Source of the DNA: Candidatus Saccharimonadota bacterium
GTDB lineage: Bacteria; Patescibacteriota; Saccharimonadia; Saccharimonadales; Saccharimonadaceae
DNA length: 64,000 nucleotides
Assembly (NCBI GenBank): GCA_028286365.1
Contig: JAQBRR010000001.1
Location: 124,001 to 188,000 of the forward strand
Direction: 5' to 3'
This document shows positions 39,552-49,120 of the stretch, one piece after another. Every line of letters begins with the position of its first letter. Position 1 is the first letter of the stretch. Both the position numbers and the translations under genes were made by a program. Under the pieces are notes generated by a model, which searched no databases, was not told where the DNA came from, and saw nothing but the letters and a program-made list of their open reading frames with translations.

Positions 39552-42095
39552 ATGACGAAAGATAATATTAAAAAGCGATGTATTGTATTGTCTCAGGGTC
39601 CTGTGCCTACTCCTGAACACACACAAGTCGAAGGTGGGGGGTTGCGTTGTTGGGGGATTGCCAAAGGTCTTGTCGCAAATAACGATGGCCTAGAAGTTAC
39701 TGTTGCGTATCATGAAAGCTATCGCAAAGAAAAGTTTACGTCAAATTTTGAAGGCGTTCAAGTTACAACCTGGAATCATGTCGACATCGCAAAATTGATT
39801 AGTGATTACGATAGCGTGGTAGTGAGTTACTGCATGGGTGAGCTATCCGTTGAAGTTGCTAACAGTGTTCGACCTAATCAACAACTCATCCTTGATTGTT
39901 ACGTTCCAATTTATGTTGAAGTCTCTGCTCGTGAAAGCCCAGATCTTGAGGGAGAGTATCGTGCGTTTGAGACAGATGTTGAAAAATGGAGACACGTATT
40001 ACGACGCGGTGATTTATTCTTATGTGCGAACCCTGCTCAAAAGAATTTCTATCAAGGTGTATTAGCTGCGGTCGGTAGAATTAATCCTGTGACTTACTCT
40101 GACGACATGATAATGATCGTCCCTTATGGTGTATATCGAGATGAGCCAATTGCACACAATAAGCCTATTACAAAACTCCTAGGTGGTGATAGAGATAATG
40201 TTCTAAAGATTATGTGGTTCGGCGGCATCTATCCTTGGTTTGACGTGCGTAATTTAGCTGATGCGGTTAAAGAAGTGAACAAAACACAACCTGCAAAACT
40301 TATTGTTGTGGGAGCTAAAAATCCATTCAATAAGCATCCTGATTTTATCGCCAGGTACGATGAGTTTATTGAGTACGTATCAACAAAGGAAATGAAACAG
40401 TATGTTGTTGTACAAGATTGGATTGATTTTAACGACCGTGCAGATTGGTATCTTGATGCCGATGTTGTCGTTGTATTCAATAAGATTGGAGAAGAGAACA
40501 AGCTAGCCTGGAGAACGAGACTGGTTGACTTTATGTGGGCTGATCTTCCAGTTTTAACCAATGGTGGAGATCCATTAGGTGAAATTATGCTTTCTCATAA
40601 CGCTGCGGTAAAAATGGATTCTTTAGAAGCGAAAGATATTGCCTCGTCAATTATCAAATTCCTTGGTAATGATAAATCCAAAATTGCTCAGCTAAAAAGT
40701 AATATGCACGAAGTGAAAGCAGACTTTTATTGGGACACTGTCACTAAAGAACTTAGTCGTAAGATTCAGCAACACAGTCGCGCAAAAGATCTTGAGCATA
40801 TAGGTATTTTTTCTATTGCTACAGGTAAAACAAAAACAGCGAGATCACCTCTCGGTAAAGTAATAGCAAAGTCAAAAAAAGTGCCTGCGTACGCTAAAAA
40901 GTATGGATATAAAGCAACGGGACTGGCTATTGCTGAACTTATCCGAGGAAATATAGGATCAAGAATTTTAGGTGGTCCGACACGCAAGTCTCCAGCTTAC
41001 GTTTTTGTTTCACATCAACTTGATATGTCCGGGGCTCCGTTCATAGCGATAGATATGGCGCTCGAGTTTAAGGCCTCTGGAAAGAGTGTGGAGTTCTATA
41101 CGTACCTTCCTACTCACAATCAGAACTTTGCAAAGTTAAATAAAGCAGGAATAAAACCTCACGTAATGATGAACAAAGACATGGTGCCCAGCTTTATCCA
41201 AGGCGACACAGTAATTCTAAACACAGTAGCTCATTCAGAAGTTTCGAAGGAGGCTGTATTCTCAGGTGCCGAAACGGGTAAACTTAAACAGATAATCTGG
41301 TACTTACATGAAGATGATCCCGAACTTCTATTTCGTCCGGATGAACAGAAAAGAATCAAAAAGATGCTTGCTTCGGGGAAGATAAAACTACTGGTTCCTG
41401 CTCATAAAATATGGAAAAACTACGTTAAGTATTTTGAAACGGAACAAAATATAATACTTCAGCCCTACAAGCATACCGTGCCACAGAAATATAAGCGTGT
41501 CTTGAAGGCCAAGGACTTTGAAGATAAGCTGACGTTTAATCTACCGGGAACAGTCGGTGACGGTCGCAAAGGACAACTACCAATCTTCTATGCATTTGTG
41601 CAGTTTTATGAAACATACTATAAACCACATCCAGAAAACTATCGTGATTTTGAGCTCGTTTTTGTTGGAGTATCGACTGATTTTCTGTCACGACAGATCT
41701 TAGACCATGCTCGTGCGCTCGATGGACATTTTTCTACTTACGGTAAAGTCACCTGGATACAGAACCTTGATATTGGTGCAAAGGCAAACTTTACAATCTG
41801 TTACTCGATTAGGGAAGCGTTGCCGTTATTTGTCTTTGAGGGTATGGCTGCGGGGCATCCAATACTTCGTAATGACTCCTCAGGTATGGAAGAGCAGCTT
41901 TTCCCTGGTAAGAATGGGTATCTGCTCGACAGTGACGACTACGATCAAGTTGTCAAAACTATAGAGAGCGTATTGAATAAAGACACTACAAGCAATGCAA
42001 TGCTTGCCGCTATGTCTGCATATTCAAGCAAGATTGCTTTGCGGCAAGAAAATAACAGTTACACGCAAGTTTTGAATGACAAAGCCTCCAATTAG
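39552..42095 (+). CDS. Double GT4-like glycosyltransferase fusion
   Basis: An 847-residue protein made of two GT-B-like halves. The first (about 1-420) has LKIMWFGGIYPWFDVRNLAD, LIVVGAKNP and WRTRLVDFMWADLPVLTNG. After a basic linker (about 420-470), the second half (about 475-847) begins YVFVSHQLDMSGAPFIAIDM and contains CYSIREALPLFVFEGMAAGH with a conserved Glu, then LRNDSSGMEEQLFPGKNGYL. Two transferase domains in one chain often build a disaccharide repeat or cap. It lies between a GT2 gene and an epimerase gene in the export operon. Confidence 0.85.
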   Translation: MTKDNIKKRCIVLSQGPVPTPEHTQVEGGGLRCWGIAKGLVANNDGLEVTVAYHESYRKEKFTSNFEGVQVTTWNHVDIAKLISDYDSVVVSYCMGELSVEVANSVRPNQQLILDCYVPIYVEVSARESPDLEGEYRAFETDVEKWRHVLRRGDLFLCANPAQKNFYQGVLAAVGRINPVTYSDDMIMIVPYGVYRDEPIAHNKPITKLLGGDRDNVLKIMWFGGIYPWFDVRNLADAVKEVNKTQPAKLIVVGAKNPFNKHPDFIARYDEFIEYVSTKEMKQYVVVQDWIDFNDRADWYLDADVVVVFNKIGEENKLAWRTRLVDFMWADLPVLTNGGDPLGEIMLSHNAAVKMDSLEAKDIASSIIKFLGNDKSKIAQLKSNMHEVKADFYWDTVTKELSRKIQQHSRAKDLEHIGIFSIATGKTKTARSPLGKVIAKSKKVPAYAKKYGYKATGLAIAELIRGNIGSRILGGPTRKSPAYVFVSHQLDMSGAPFIAIDMALEFKASGKSVEFYTYLPTHNQNFAKLNKAGIKPHVMMNKDMVPSFIQGDTVILNTVAHSEVSKEAVFSGAETGKLKQIIWYLHEDDPELLFRPDEQKRIKKMLASGKIKLLVPAHKIWKNYVKYFETEQNIILQPYKHTVPQKYKRVLKAKDFEDKLTFNLPGTVGDGRKGQLPIFYAFVQFYETYYKPHPENYRDFELVFVGVSTDFLSRQILDHARALDGHFSTYGKVTWIQNLDIGAKANFTICYSIREALPLFVFEGMAAGHPILRNDSSGMEEQLFPGKNGYLLDSDDYDQVVKTIESVLNKDTTSNAMLAAMSAYSSKIALRQENNSYTQVLNDKASN

Positions 42096-42111
42096 TGAGA
42101 TAATTAAAGAC

Positions 42112-43032
42112 ATGTTAACGTCTGGGAAATGTTTAGTCATAGGAGCTAATGGGTTTGTTGGTAGTCACTTAGTGGATGAACTAGCCGAGGCAGGATACGC
42201 GGTACGCGCATTTGATCGCTTCAGTGGTCCAGCGCAATTTAAAAAGTCTGATCAAGTCGAAGTATTTGTGGGTGATATATTTGACGATCAGGCGATACAT
42301 GAAGCTTTGGACGGCATTGACTATGTATTTCACTCTTTCTCCGCAACGACACCGTTTGCTTCAGATAATGATCCGTACGGCGATATCACTCTAAATATGT
42401 TGCGCAATGTTCAGATATTTGAACAATGTGTGGAAGCAAAGGTTAAGAAAGTTATGTTTATGTCTTCGGGTGGTGCGGTATATGGAACACTCTCTGAACA
42501 TAAAGAGGCAAATGAAATGGATGCGCCAATTCCTGTTTCTCCATACGGTATTGGTAAGCTCGGTACGGAATACTATTTAGCGTACTTTAACCGCAAATAC
42601 GGCATGAAATCTATATCATACCGTTTAACTAATCCGTACGGTCCTAGGCAGCCTTCACACAGCAAGCAGGGCGTCATACCTATCTTTATAGGCAAGATTA
42701 AAGCCGGAGAAGATCTAACTGTCTACGGCGACGGTACAAGCTCTCGCGACTATATCTACATTCGTGATGCTACGAAAATGATTGTCGAATCTTTCGTTAA
42801 AGCAGAGCACCACACCTATAATATTGGCAGTGGTCGTCAAACGAATTTGAATGAAATTATTGAATCAATCGAAGAAGCAACTGGACTTAGTGCAAAAGTA
42901 TCGCATCTTGAAGCACCAAAGACTTTCTTGCAGAACGCACAGGTGAGCATCAATAGATTTACTGAAGAATTCGGCGTAGTATCTAATACTGCATTGACCG
43001 ACGGTCTGAAAAAGATTATTAGCAACCTTTAA
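42112..43032 (+). CDS. NAD-dependent nucleotide-sugar epimerase/dehydratase
   Basis: A 306-residue extended short-chain dehydrogenase: CLVIGANGFVGSHLVDELAE (NAD-binding GxxGxxG), MSSGGAVYGTLSEHKEANEM, catalytic SPYGIGKLGTEYY (YxxxK), and RLTNPYGPRQP. It resembles GalE-like and UDP-glucuronate epimerases; the substrate cannot be read. ATG 42112 gives the normal N-terminus 16 nt after the preceding stop. An in-frame ATG at 42076, overlapping the preceding gene, would add 12 residues. Neither has a clear Shine-Dalgarno site. Confidence 0.88.
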   Translation: MLTSGKCLVIGANGFVGSHLVDELAEAGYAVRAFDRFSGPAQFKKSDQVEVFVGDIFDDQAIHEALDGIDYVFHSFSATTPFASDNDPYGDITLNMLRNVQIFEQCVEAKVKKVMFMSSGGAVYGTLSEHKEANEMDAPIPVSPYGIGKLGTEYYLAYFNRKYGMKSISYRLTNPYGPRQPSHSKQGVIPIFIGKIKAGEDLTVYGDGTSSRDYIYIRDATKMIVESFVKAEHHTYNIGSGRQTNLNEIIESIEEATGLSAKVSHLEAPKTFLQNAQVSINRFTEEFGVVSNTALTDGLKKIISNL

Positions 43033-43033
43033 T

Positions 43034-44395
43034 TTACTGAGTAGAGAATGCAGGGCCTTCAAGACTATAGCCAGCACTGCTCTGTAGAGAAGTAGCTGCT
43101 TGTGGGGTAAGAACTGGTCCTAGGACATGCTGATACGTCTTAGGGTTATAATACGATATAATCGAATTAACGCCCGGCATGGTTGACTGTGCTACGTAGA
43201 ATACGATACCAGCTTCTTGTTGATATCCACTACCACTTGTGAGCAGTTGGGCAGGGGTACTAAGGGTAGGACTCCATACATGCAACCCGGTGCTCGGGTT
43301 GTAATATCTGTATATTGGCACTGCCCAAGGCGCCGTTGATGGGGTTGTGTTGAATACTGCGCCCTCGTTGACGTATCCAATATTCTTCAAGAAGTTAATA
43401 TCACAATCATAGGCAGAGTAAAAATGCTCAAAGGTCCGGGTGTTATAAAAACTTCGAACAAAACTATTCGGTGACTCTGTGCCCGAACAGGCACCTGCTA
43501 TCTGCGTGCTACCGAACCAGTCGGTAAAGTAAGAATAGAAATTTAAGTTACCGTAAGAGGAACACATATCACCGCCATTAAAAGCTGCTGAGTTTGGTTG
43601 ATATGGTGTGTAATCGTAGAGAGCCTGAGTGGCTTTATTTTGGATGTTAATGGTAGTCGCTCCACAATATTGAATATCTCGACTACTACCGAATCTTCCA
43701 TAATATGTCTGAGTTGTGCTATTGAAAGGGCCTGGGTTATAGTAGATCGTATTGTTGCCAAGCACGTAAGGTGAATACCAAGTCGTGCTACTGGTCTCGA
43801 TCGCATGGTACATTTTAGCAGCCCAAGTCACTTGATTGGTAAATCCATAATACTGAGTGTCACACACAGCGTTATCTGGACAGCCATAACCAGTTGCTGA
43901 GCGATACTCACTTGGAAGTGGCCAAGTATCTGTGACGAGACCCTGCTCTTTCTGTAAAAGGACAATAAGGACTTCAGGATTAATTTGATACTGCTGGGCT
44001 ACGCTATATATGATTTGTGCCGCGCTTAGTCCATTTTCTGAATAGTCTCTCAAGCATGTATAAGGTGGTGCCGCCCATCCCTTTAAGGCCGCGAAATCCT
44101 TATGGCTCAGATCTGGTCGCCCCCATTCTGAAGCTGGAAGAAGCCCACTAGTATCGCAAACAGGAACCTTACCAACAAGGAAGGCTTGAATTTGGCTTGC
44201 TGACATTGTACTGCTCGCAGTCATGACCGAGTCAGTAAGAATGTTGCCCGCATCCCACCCAGCAGTGCTGGCGCTTACTTTGGTGTTTGTGAGGATAGTG
44301 TGACCAGTTACAATACCCAATACTAACAAGACGATTATAGGGATAATACCTAGGCCAACCCCCCACAGTTTTTGTTTGGATATACGAAGTATCAT
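43034..44395 (-). CDS. Secreted protein with lysozyme-like region and three DUF5648-type repeats
   Basis: A 453-residue protein with an N-terminal membrane anchor (about 10-32). A helical region (about 110-190) contains QQYQINPEVLIVLLQKEQGL and YGFTNQVTWAAKMYHA and resembles lysozyme-like wall-binding domains of actinobacterial exoproteins. Three C-terminal repeats of about 45 residues each (about 315-453) are built on YN-P-T---H-(FYS/VWS/VLG) and GY--EG--F, as in DUF5648. Such repeats are common in surface proteins. ATG 44395 overlaps the upstream stop by 4 nt. Attachment to the wall of self or host is a reasonable guess. Confidence 0.78.
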   Translation of the reverse strand: MILRISKQKLWGVGLGIIPIIVLLVLGIVTGHTILTNTKVSASTAGWDAGNILTDSVMTASSTMSASQIQAFLVGKVPVCDTSGLLPASEWGRPDLSHKDFAALKGWAAPPYTCLRDYSENGLSAAQIIYSVAQQYQINPEVLIVLLQKEQGLVTDTWPLPSEYRSATGYGCPDNAVCDTQYYGFTNQVTWAAKMYHAIETSSTTWYSPYVLGNNTIYYNPGPFNSTTQTYYGRFGSSRDIQYCGATTINIQNKATQALYDYTPYQPNSAAFNGGDMCSSYGNLNFYSYFTDWFGSTQIAGACSGTESPNSFVRSFYNTRTFEHFYSAYDCDINFLKNIGYVNEGAVFNTTPSTAPWAVPIYRYYNPSTGLHVWSPTLSTPAQLLTSGSGYQQEAGIVFYVAQSTMPGVNSIISYYNPKTYQHVLGPVLTPQAATSLQSSAGYSLEGPAFSTQ

Positions 44396-44976
44396 TGAAC
44401 TGCGACCGTTCCTGTAGCAGAGCTTGTTGTCGAACCGGAAGTAACATCTATCGTGATAGTCCAAGTACCTGAGGCAATACCATACTGCGAAAGTGATACA
44501 TCAAATCCTTGACAGGTTGAACTGCTTGGACCTGCTTGGACGCCGACTGAAGGAATTGTAGTAATTTTCGTCGAGCCTTTTGATAAGGTAAGTGTACAAG
44601 TTCCGGAGCTCTCAATATCTGCAATTAGTGTTCTAATAGAGAGAGTATCACCATTTTGACCGCTTGAGATTATGCTGACATTGGATGAAGTGGGTGATGA
44701 GCTGGAAGTGTCTGGTGAACTATTTTTTGTCGTTGCACCAGTACTTGACACGGTTGTAGTGCCTGTTGCCTTAGTACCAACAGGTGCAGACTGAGTCCCC
44801 GAAGAAGCAGAAGAAGAGCTAGATTTTACAGTAGTTATAACAGAATTGCTCTTGAATGGCCAAATTTTTACAGCGTGAGCGGTAATAGTATATGCAGCGA
44901 CAGCCACAAGAATGATTCCAGTGATTAAGAGGACTTTTGGGAACTTTTTTGTGGTGGTTTTAGAGATACTCTTCAT
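44392..44976 (-). CDS. Membrane-anchored Ser/Thr-rich surface protein
   Basis: A 194-residue protein with a basic N-terminus, one membrane helix (about 15-35), a Ser/Thr-rich stalk (about 45-105) and a small beta-sandwich-like C-terminal domain (about 108-194). The domain has two cysteines (SGTCTLTLSKGS and STCQGFDVSL) and a TGTWTITIDV-like strand. No family is recognised. It is co-transcribed with the DUF5648 protein, so the two probably act together at the surface. Confidence 0.72.
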   Translation of the reverse strand: MKSISKTTTKKFPKVLLITGIILVAVAAYTITAHAVKIWPFKSNSVITTVKSSSSSASSGTQSAPVGTKATGTTTVSSTGATTKNSSPDTSSSSPTSSNVSIISSGQNGDTLSIRTLIADIESSGTCTLTLSKGSTKITTIPSVGVQAGPSSSTCQGFDVSLSQYGIASGTWTITIDVTSGSTTSSATGTVAVQ

Positions 44977-45052
44977 GTTGGTTTTACGCTTCGTTACGAT
45001 AAACCTATTTTACGCTAAAACATAAGAGAAATCAAACTGTCTACCGAGGAAA

Positions 45053-46969
45053 CTATTTTCTGATCCAGACCGTTTGTTGTCCAAAGCCAGTGAACGGCAC
45101 GTAGTCTTTATCTAGGACACTATAAACTTCAGGGAAACGTGTCGGATTAGGCACGTAGTCAAAGTCACTTGTCCAGTTGTTATTTGTTACAACATATTTA
45201 ATATTTGTACCTTTATCTAGTTGACTGGCTATTATGTCTCGTTGATCTTTTGTAAATGCATACCAAATGACAGGATATTTTATCGGTGATGGTTTACCGA
45301 CAAAGTAATACCATGAAGCCTCTGAGGTTAGTGTTACGAAACTTTCATTTCCTTTAAGGTTTTTCTTTAGATAATTGGCTGTTTGAATATAGTCCGTTCG
45401 CATGAAATCGCTATCGGGGATATTAACTGGAAATGTATCAGTACGAATATCGATACCTTTTACACCGGATATATAAAATATCAAGAAACAACCTAGTAGT
45501 ACTACGGCAACGAAATTGATGACTTTTTCTTTATTTTTGAAAATATAGTAGAAGTAAGTTATGCCTACATATGTAAGTAACAAGTACAGCCACTGCACGC
45601 TATAAACCCAGTGGCTAGGATCTGCTCTACCAACTGCGCTTCGTAAGAAAATTAAACCAGTCGCCGCCAATAGTATAGTAATGCTATGTTTTTGCACTAA
45701 TGGCATAATACGAATTCGTAGAGCATGTAGGTTGGTTTTTAGATTAGTTCTTTTAGGTGCAGATTTGCCTAGTGTATTGATGATAACTGCGCCAAACGCA
45801 GTGATAATTCCAGCGCTAATCAGCAAAATAATTGTAATTGGGACATTGGGACGAGTAAAAATAGTACCATCCAAATATTCCTTATATTTAGAGATAGTCA
45901 GGAGATAGTTGATAAAGTCACTAAATGCCCATTTAATCGCTAAGCCAACGACAGGAATTCCGATCACCGCACCAATAACATAAGGAAGGAATATGGCTTT
46001 AAGGAATGACTTTGCTGGACTAATTATATAGGCGAGAATCAACCAAACAACAGAAAGTGCTGCGATAAATATTGCACGGTCGATGGAATTAGCAAAACCT
46101 GCAATAACTATAAAACCAATAATAAGGCTGGCGGCGGCGAGCTTTTTCTTGTGGTTTTTAGGAATGAGCCGGAAGCCAATAATTGCAGTTATGAGGAACA
46201 AAATTGTGGCAATATCACGGAACGGCAGCAAAACTCCGTAAATGTAGTTGCCTATAATTGGGAGAGTACCAAGTGGCAGCATGAGTAGTGCAAGTATGAA
46301 CAGGGCTATAGCTGATTTAAATATATTGCCACGAAATAGAACGAGTAGTAGGGCGTAGTAAGCGAGGACGGCGATAATTCCTAAAATAACAGCAAATGCT
46401 CGAGCTGCGCCAATACTTGTCCCAAAAAGCTTAAAAGCAATTACGGTTCTAAGGGCGTCTTGGAAGACACCATGAACTATAACAAAGTTACGGTAAGGAG
46501 CTAGGTTTGGCTGTTCATAGGATATTGCCGGACCTAAGGTTTCACCTTCGTGGAAAGTATCAATAAGTGCGTAAGAGTAAGGGCCGCCGTAGGTATCTGT
46601 CGGATTATTCGCTGGGTTTGTGCTGTTTTGTACGATGCCCATTGCAACACATAGTAAAACGCACGCAGTGACTACCACAGCAGCAAGAGTGACACGAATC
46701 CAGCGTAGACGGTGATATGTATCCCATAATTTCTTCGGTTGTTTATGGATAATCATCCAGGCAATGAGGCAGACCAAGGGTGGAAGGAGAATGGCAAGTA
46801 AAAAACGCAATATATTATCAATAGGATTGTATCCAAGTTCAGGCAGTGAACTAATAATACCTGTTGGGACGTGAGCGGGAAGTTTAATCGCATTCCATAT
46901 CAGCCAAACACCGTAATAACTAAGGATAATAATGTACAGATAAGGGGTGCGAATTATTTTCTTGAACAT
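45053..46969 (-). CDS. Polytopic GT-C-like membrane glycosyltransferase
   Basis: A 638-residue membrane protein with about 12 predicted helices. The first large extracytoplasmic loop carries ALIDTFHEGETLGPAISYEQ (near residues 136-155), an acidic motif typical of GT-C enzymes that use polyprenyl-phosphate sugars. The C-terminal 130 residues are soluble and extracytoplasmic. With the GtrA/GtrB genes nearby it could transfer lipid-linked sugars to an exported acceptor. The family is inferred from topology and the acidic loop only. Confidence 0.7.
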   Translation of the reverse strand: MFKKIIRTPYLYIIILSYYGVWLIWNAIKLPAHVPTGIISSLPELGYNPIDNILRFLLAILLPPLVCLIAWMIIHKQPKKLWDTYHRLRWIRVTLAAVVVTACVLLCVAMGIVQNSTNPANNPTDTYGGPYSYALIDTFHEGETLGPAISYEQPNLAPYRNFVIVHGVFQDALRTVIAFKLFGTSIGAARAFAVILGIIAVLAYYALLLVLFRGNIFKSAIALFILALLMLPLGTLPIIGNYIYGVLLPFRDIATILFLITAIIGFRLIPKNHKKKLAAASLIIGFIVIAGFANSIDRAIFIAALSVVWLILAYIISPAKSFLKAIFLPYVIGAVIGIPVVGLAIKWAFSDFINYLLTISKYKEYLDGTIFTRPNVPITIILLISAGIITAFGAVIINTLGKSAPKRTNLKTNLHALRIRIMPLVQKHSITILLAATGLIFLRSAVGRADPSHWVYSVQWLYLLLTYVGITYFYYIFKNKEKVINFVAVVLLGCFLIFYISGVKGIDIRTDTFPVNIPDSDFMRTDYIQTANYLKKNLKGNESFVTLTSEASWYYFVGKPSPIKYPVIWYAFTKDQRDIIASQLDKGTNIKYVVTNNNWTSDFDYVPNPTRFPEVYSVLDKDYVPFTGFGQQTVWIRK

Positions 46970-47123
46970 ATTTTCAACCTGCCCGTCAGAATTACTGCTA
47001 ATACAGTCTTTATAATAGTAGGAAACCTCAATTGCTGCAATTTAGAGATGTTCCAAAAGTGTTTAATGGTATTATTGTAGCTAGACTCTTTAATGAGAAA
47101 ATCTACTTAATGGAGGACAGAGT

Positions 47124-47597
47124 ATCAAAATTTCAAAGGATTTATTGTCTGGCTTTTATCAGAAAGGCCGCTCTAAAGGCTTGCAGCTATTTCTAGAGTC
47201 TATTCAATTGAAGCCGACAAAAAACGTCACGGTCCAAGTTATCCGTAGTTTGGTTGTTTCGGTCATTGCCTTCATTTTTGACTTTGGATCGCTGATTATA
47301 TTTAAAGAATTTTTTGGAATTAATTATTTGTTGGCAGCCACTCTTAGTTTTGGACTGGGAGTAGTCGTAAACTATACGCTAAGTGTTCTATGGGTCTTTG
47401 CTGATAGAAAACTTGCAAGTCGACGTGCCGAATTTATAATCTTCTTAATTATATGTGCGATAGGTCTTGGCCTTAACTTGGTTATTATTGCAGGTATGGT
47501 TCAATTCTTGAGTGTTGATTATCGAATTGCAAAAATTGTTGCAACAGTTGTTGTATTTTTCTGGAACTTTATCGCCAGAAAGAAGATTCTGTATTAA
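47124..47597 (+). CDS. Second GtrA-family membrane protein, probable non-AUG start
   Basis: A four-helix GtrA-like protein with VVSVIAFIFDFGSLIIF, LSFGLGVVVNYTLSVLWVF and VVVFFWNFIARKKILY. No ATG or GTG is available in frame. GGAGG (47112-47116) lies 7 nt before an ATC codon at 47124, giving 157 residues. TTG 47145 behind AAAGGA is the conventional alternative and gives 150. The gene precedes an FAD enzyme and is divergent from the GT-C-like gene. Confidence 0.78.
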   Translation: MKISKDLLSGFYQKGRSKGLQLFLESIQLKPTKNVTVQVIRSLVVSVIAFIFDFGSLIIFKEFFGINYLLAATLSFGLGVVVNYTLSVLWVFADRKLASRRAEFIIFLIICAIGLGLNLVIIAGMVQFLSVDYRIAKIVATVVVFFWNFIARKKILY

Positions 47598-47644
47598 GCT
47601 AGTAATAGTAGTTTTATGCGAGAGTAATTTAGAGTAGGAGATTT

Positions 47645-49102
47645 ATGGCTAAGAATATTAAGAGTGTTGCTGTCATCGGTGCTGGACCTGCCGGAGCGAC
47701 AGCTGCGTACATGCTTGCGAAACGCGGCGTTAAAGTAGATTTATATGAAACAGCACCATATGTTGGTGGTATGTCCCGTTCAATAGAGTTATGGGGACAA
47801 ACGGTTGATATCGGCGCACACCGATTCTTTAGCAGTGACCCGCGCGTTAATAAGCTTTGGCTTGAAGTTGTTGGTAAGGATTACAAGATGGTTAATCGCC
47901 TCAGCCGTATTATGTACAAAAACAAATTCTATAATTACCCAATCAAGGTAACTAATGTCTTGGAAAATCTAGGATTAAAGGAATCTGTCTTTTCTGTTTG
48001 TAGCTACATCTGGCAGCGCGTAAAGCCAGGCGGTCGTGATTTAGGTACGACTTTTGAATCATGGGTTGAAGCACGTTTTGGTAAACGCTTGGCTCGTCAT
48101 TTCTTTAAAACATATGCTGAAAAACTATGGGGTATTCCCACTTCAGAACTTGATGCAGAATTTGCGGCGCAGCGTATTAAAAAACTGTCACTATGGGAAG
48201 CCGTTAAAGGCGCACTCTTTGGTGGCGGTGGTGACAAGCATAAGACACTTGTTGATCAGTTTGCCTATCCAGTTCAGGGCACAGGAGAGATTTATGAGCG
48301 CATGAAGACTTCAATTGAGAAGAACGGCGGAAGAGTTCTTCTAAAAACGCCCGTTCAAGCAGTTGTAACTCACGGTAAAATAGTCACTGGTGTGGAATTA
48401 GAGTCTGGTGAAGTTCGCAAGTATGATGAAGTTATTTCGTCGATGCCAATAACTCAGCTCGTTAGTCGCTTAAAGGACTTACCTGCAAAAGTAGAGAAAG
48501 CAGCCGGCACACTACGATTTCGTAACACCCTGATTGTTTATCTGCAGCTCAAAGGCGGAGAAGTATTTCCTGATAACTGGATTTATCTTCACAGTCCAGA
48601 GCTAAAAATGGGTCGTATTACAAATTTCCGCAACTGGGTCCCAGAAATTCTTCATGGTAAAAAAGAAACTATTCTCGCTCTTGAGTATTGGTGTTTTGAT
48701 GAAGATGATTTTTGGCACTGGAGCGACAAAAAATACATAGAGCTAGCGAAGAAAGAGCTTATAAGCACTGGGCTTGTTGAAGCATCACAAATTTTAGATG
48801 GTAAAGTTATGAAAGTTCCTAAATGTTACCCGGTATACTCACACGGTTACCGCAAGCCACTAAAAGTTGTCGAAACATACTTACGAGAGTACAAGCACCT
48901 GCAGTTTATTGGTCGTTACGGATCATTCAAATACAATAATCAAGACCATAGCATTCTAATGGCTATGCTGGCGGTTGAGAATCTTCTTGATAACGGTAAG
49001 AATGATCTATGGAACGTTAACAGCGACGATGAGTACCAAGAGTCTTCAAAGATTACTGCAACAGGCCTAGTTATAAAAGAAACAGCACCTGAATCTGAGT
49101 AG
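47645..49102 (+). CDS. FAD-dependent oxidoreductase, UDP-galactopyranose-mutase-like
   Basis: A 485-residue flavoprotein. The dinucleotide fold is SVAVIGAGPAGATAAYMLAK near residues 7-26, then VDLYETAPYVGGMSRSIELW, GQTVDIGAHRFFSSD and a C-terminal FAD motif GRYGSFKYNNQDHSILMAM. This subgroup sits in polysaccharide clusters beside GtrA/GT2 genes and resembles UDP-galactopyranose mutases and desaturase-like oxidoreductases. The substrate is not known. AGGAG precedes the start. Confidence 0.85.
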   Translation: MAKNIKSVAVIGAGPAGATAAYMLAKRGVKVDLYETAPYVGGMSRSIELWGQTVDIGAHRFFSSDPRVNKLWLEVVGKDYKMVNRLSRIMYKNKFYNYPIKVTNVLENLGLKESVFSVCSYIWQRVKPGGRDLGTTFESWVEARFGKRLARHFFKTYAEKLWGIPTSELDAEFAAQRIKKLSLWEAVKGALFGGGGDKHKTLVDQFAYPVQGTGEIYERMKTSIEKNGGRVLLKTPVQAVVTHGKIVTGVELESGEVRKYDEVISSMPITQLVSRLKDLPAKVEKAAGTLRFRNTLIVYLQLKGGEVFPDNWIYLHSPELKMGRITNFRNWVPEILHGKKETILALEYWCFDEDDFWHWSDKKYIELAKKELISTGLVEASQILDGKVMKVPKCYPVYSHGYRKPLKVVETYLREYKHLQFIGRYGSFKYNNQDHSILMAMLAVENLLDNGKNDLWNVNSDDEYQESSKITATGLVIKETAPESE

Positions 49103-49120
49103 ATAGAGCTTCGCTGTTTT

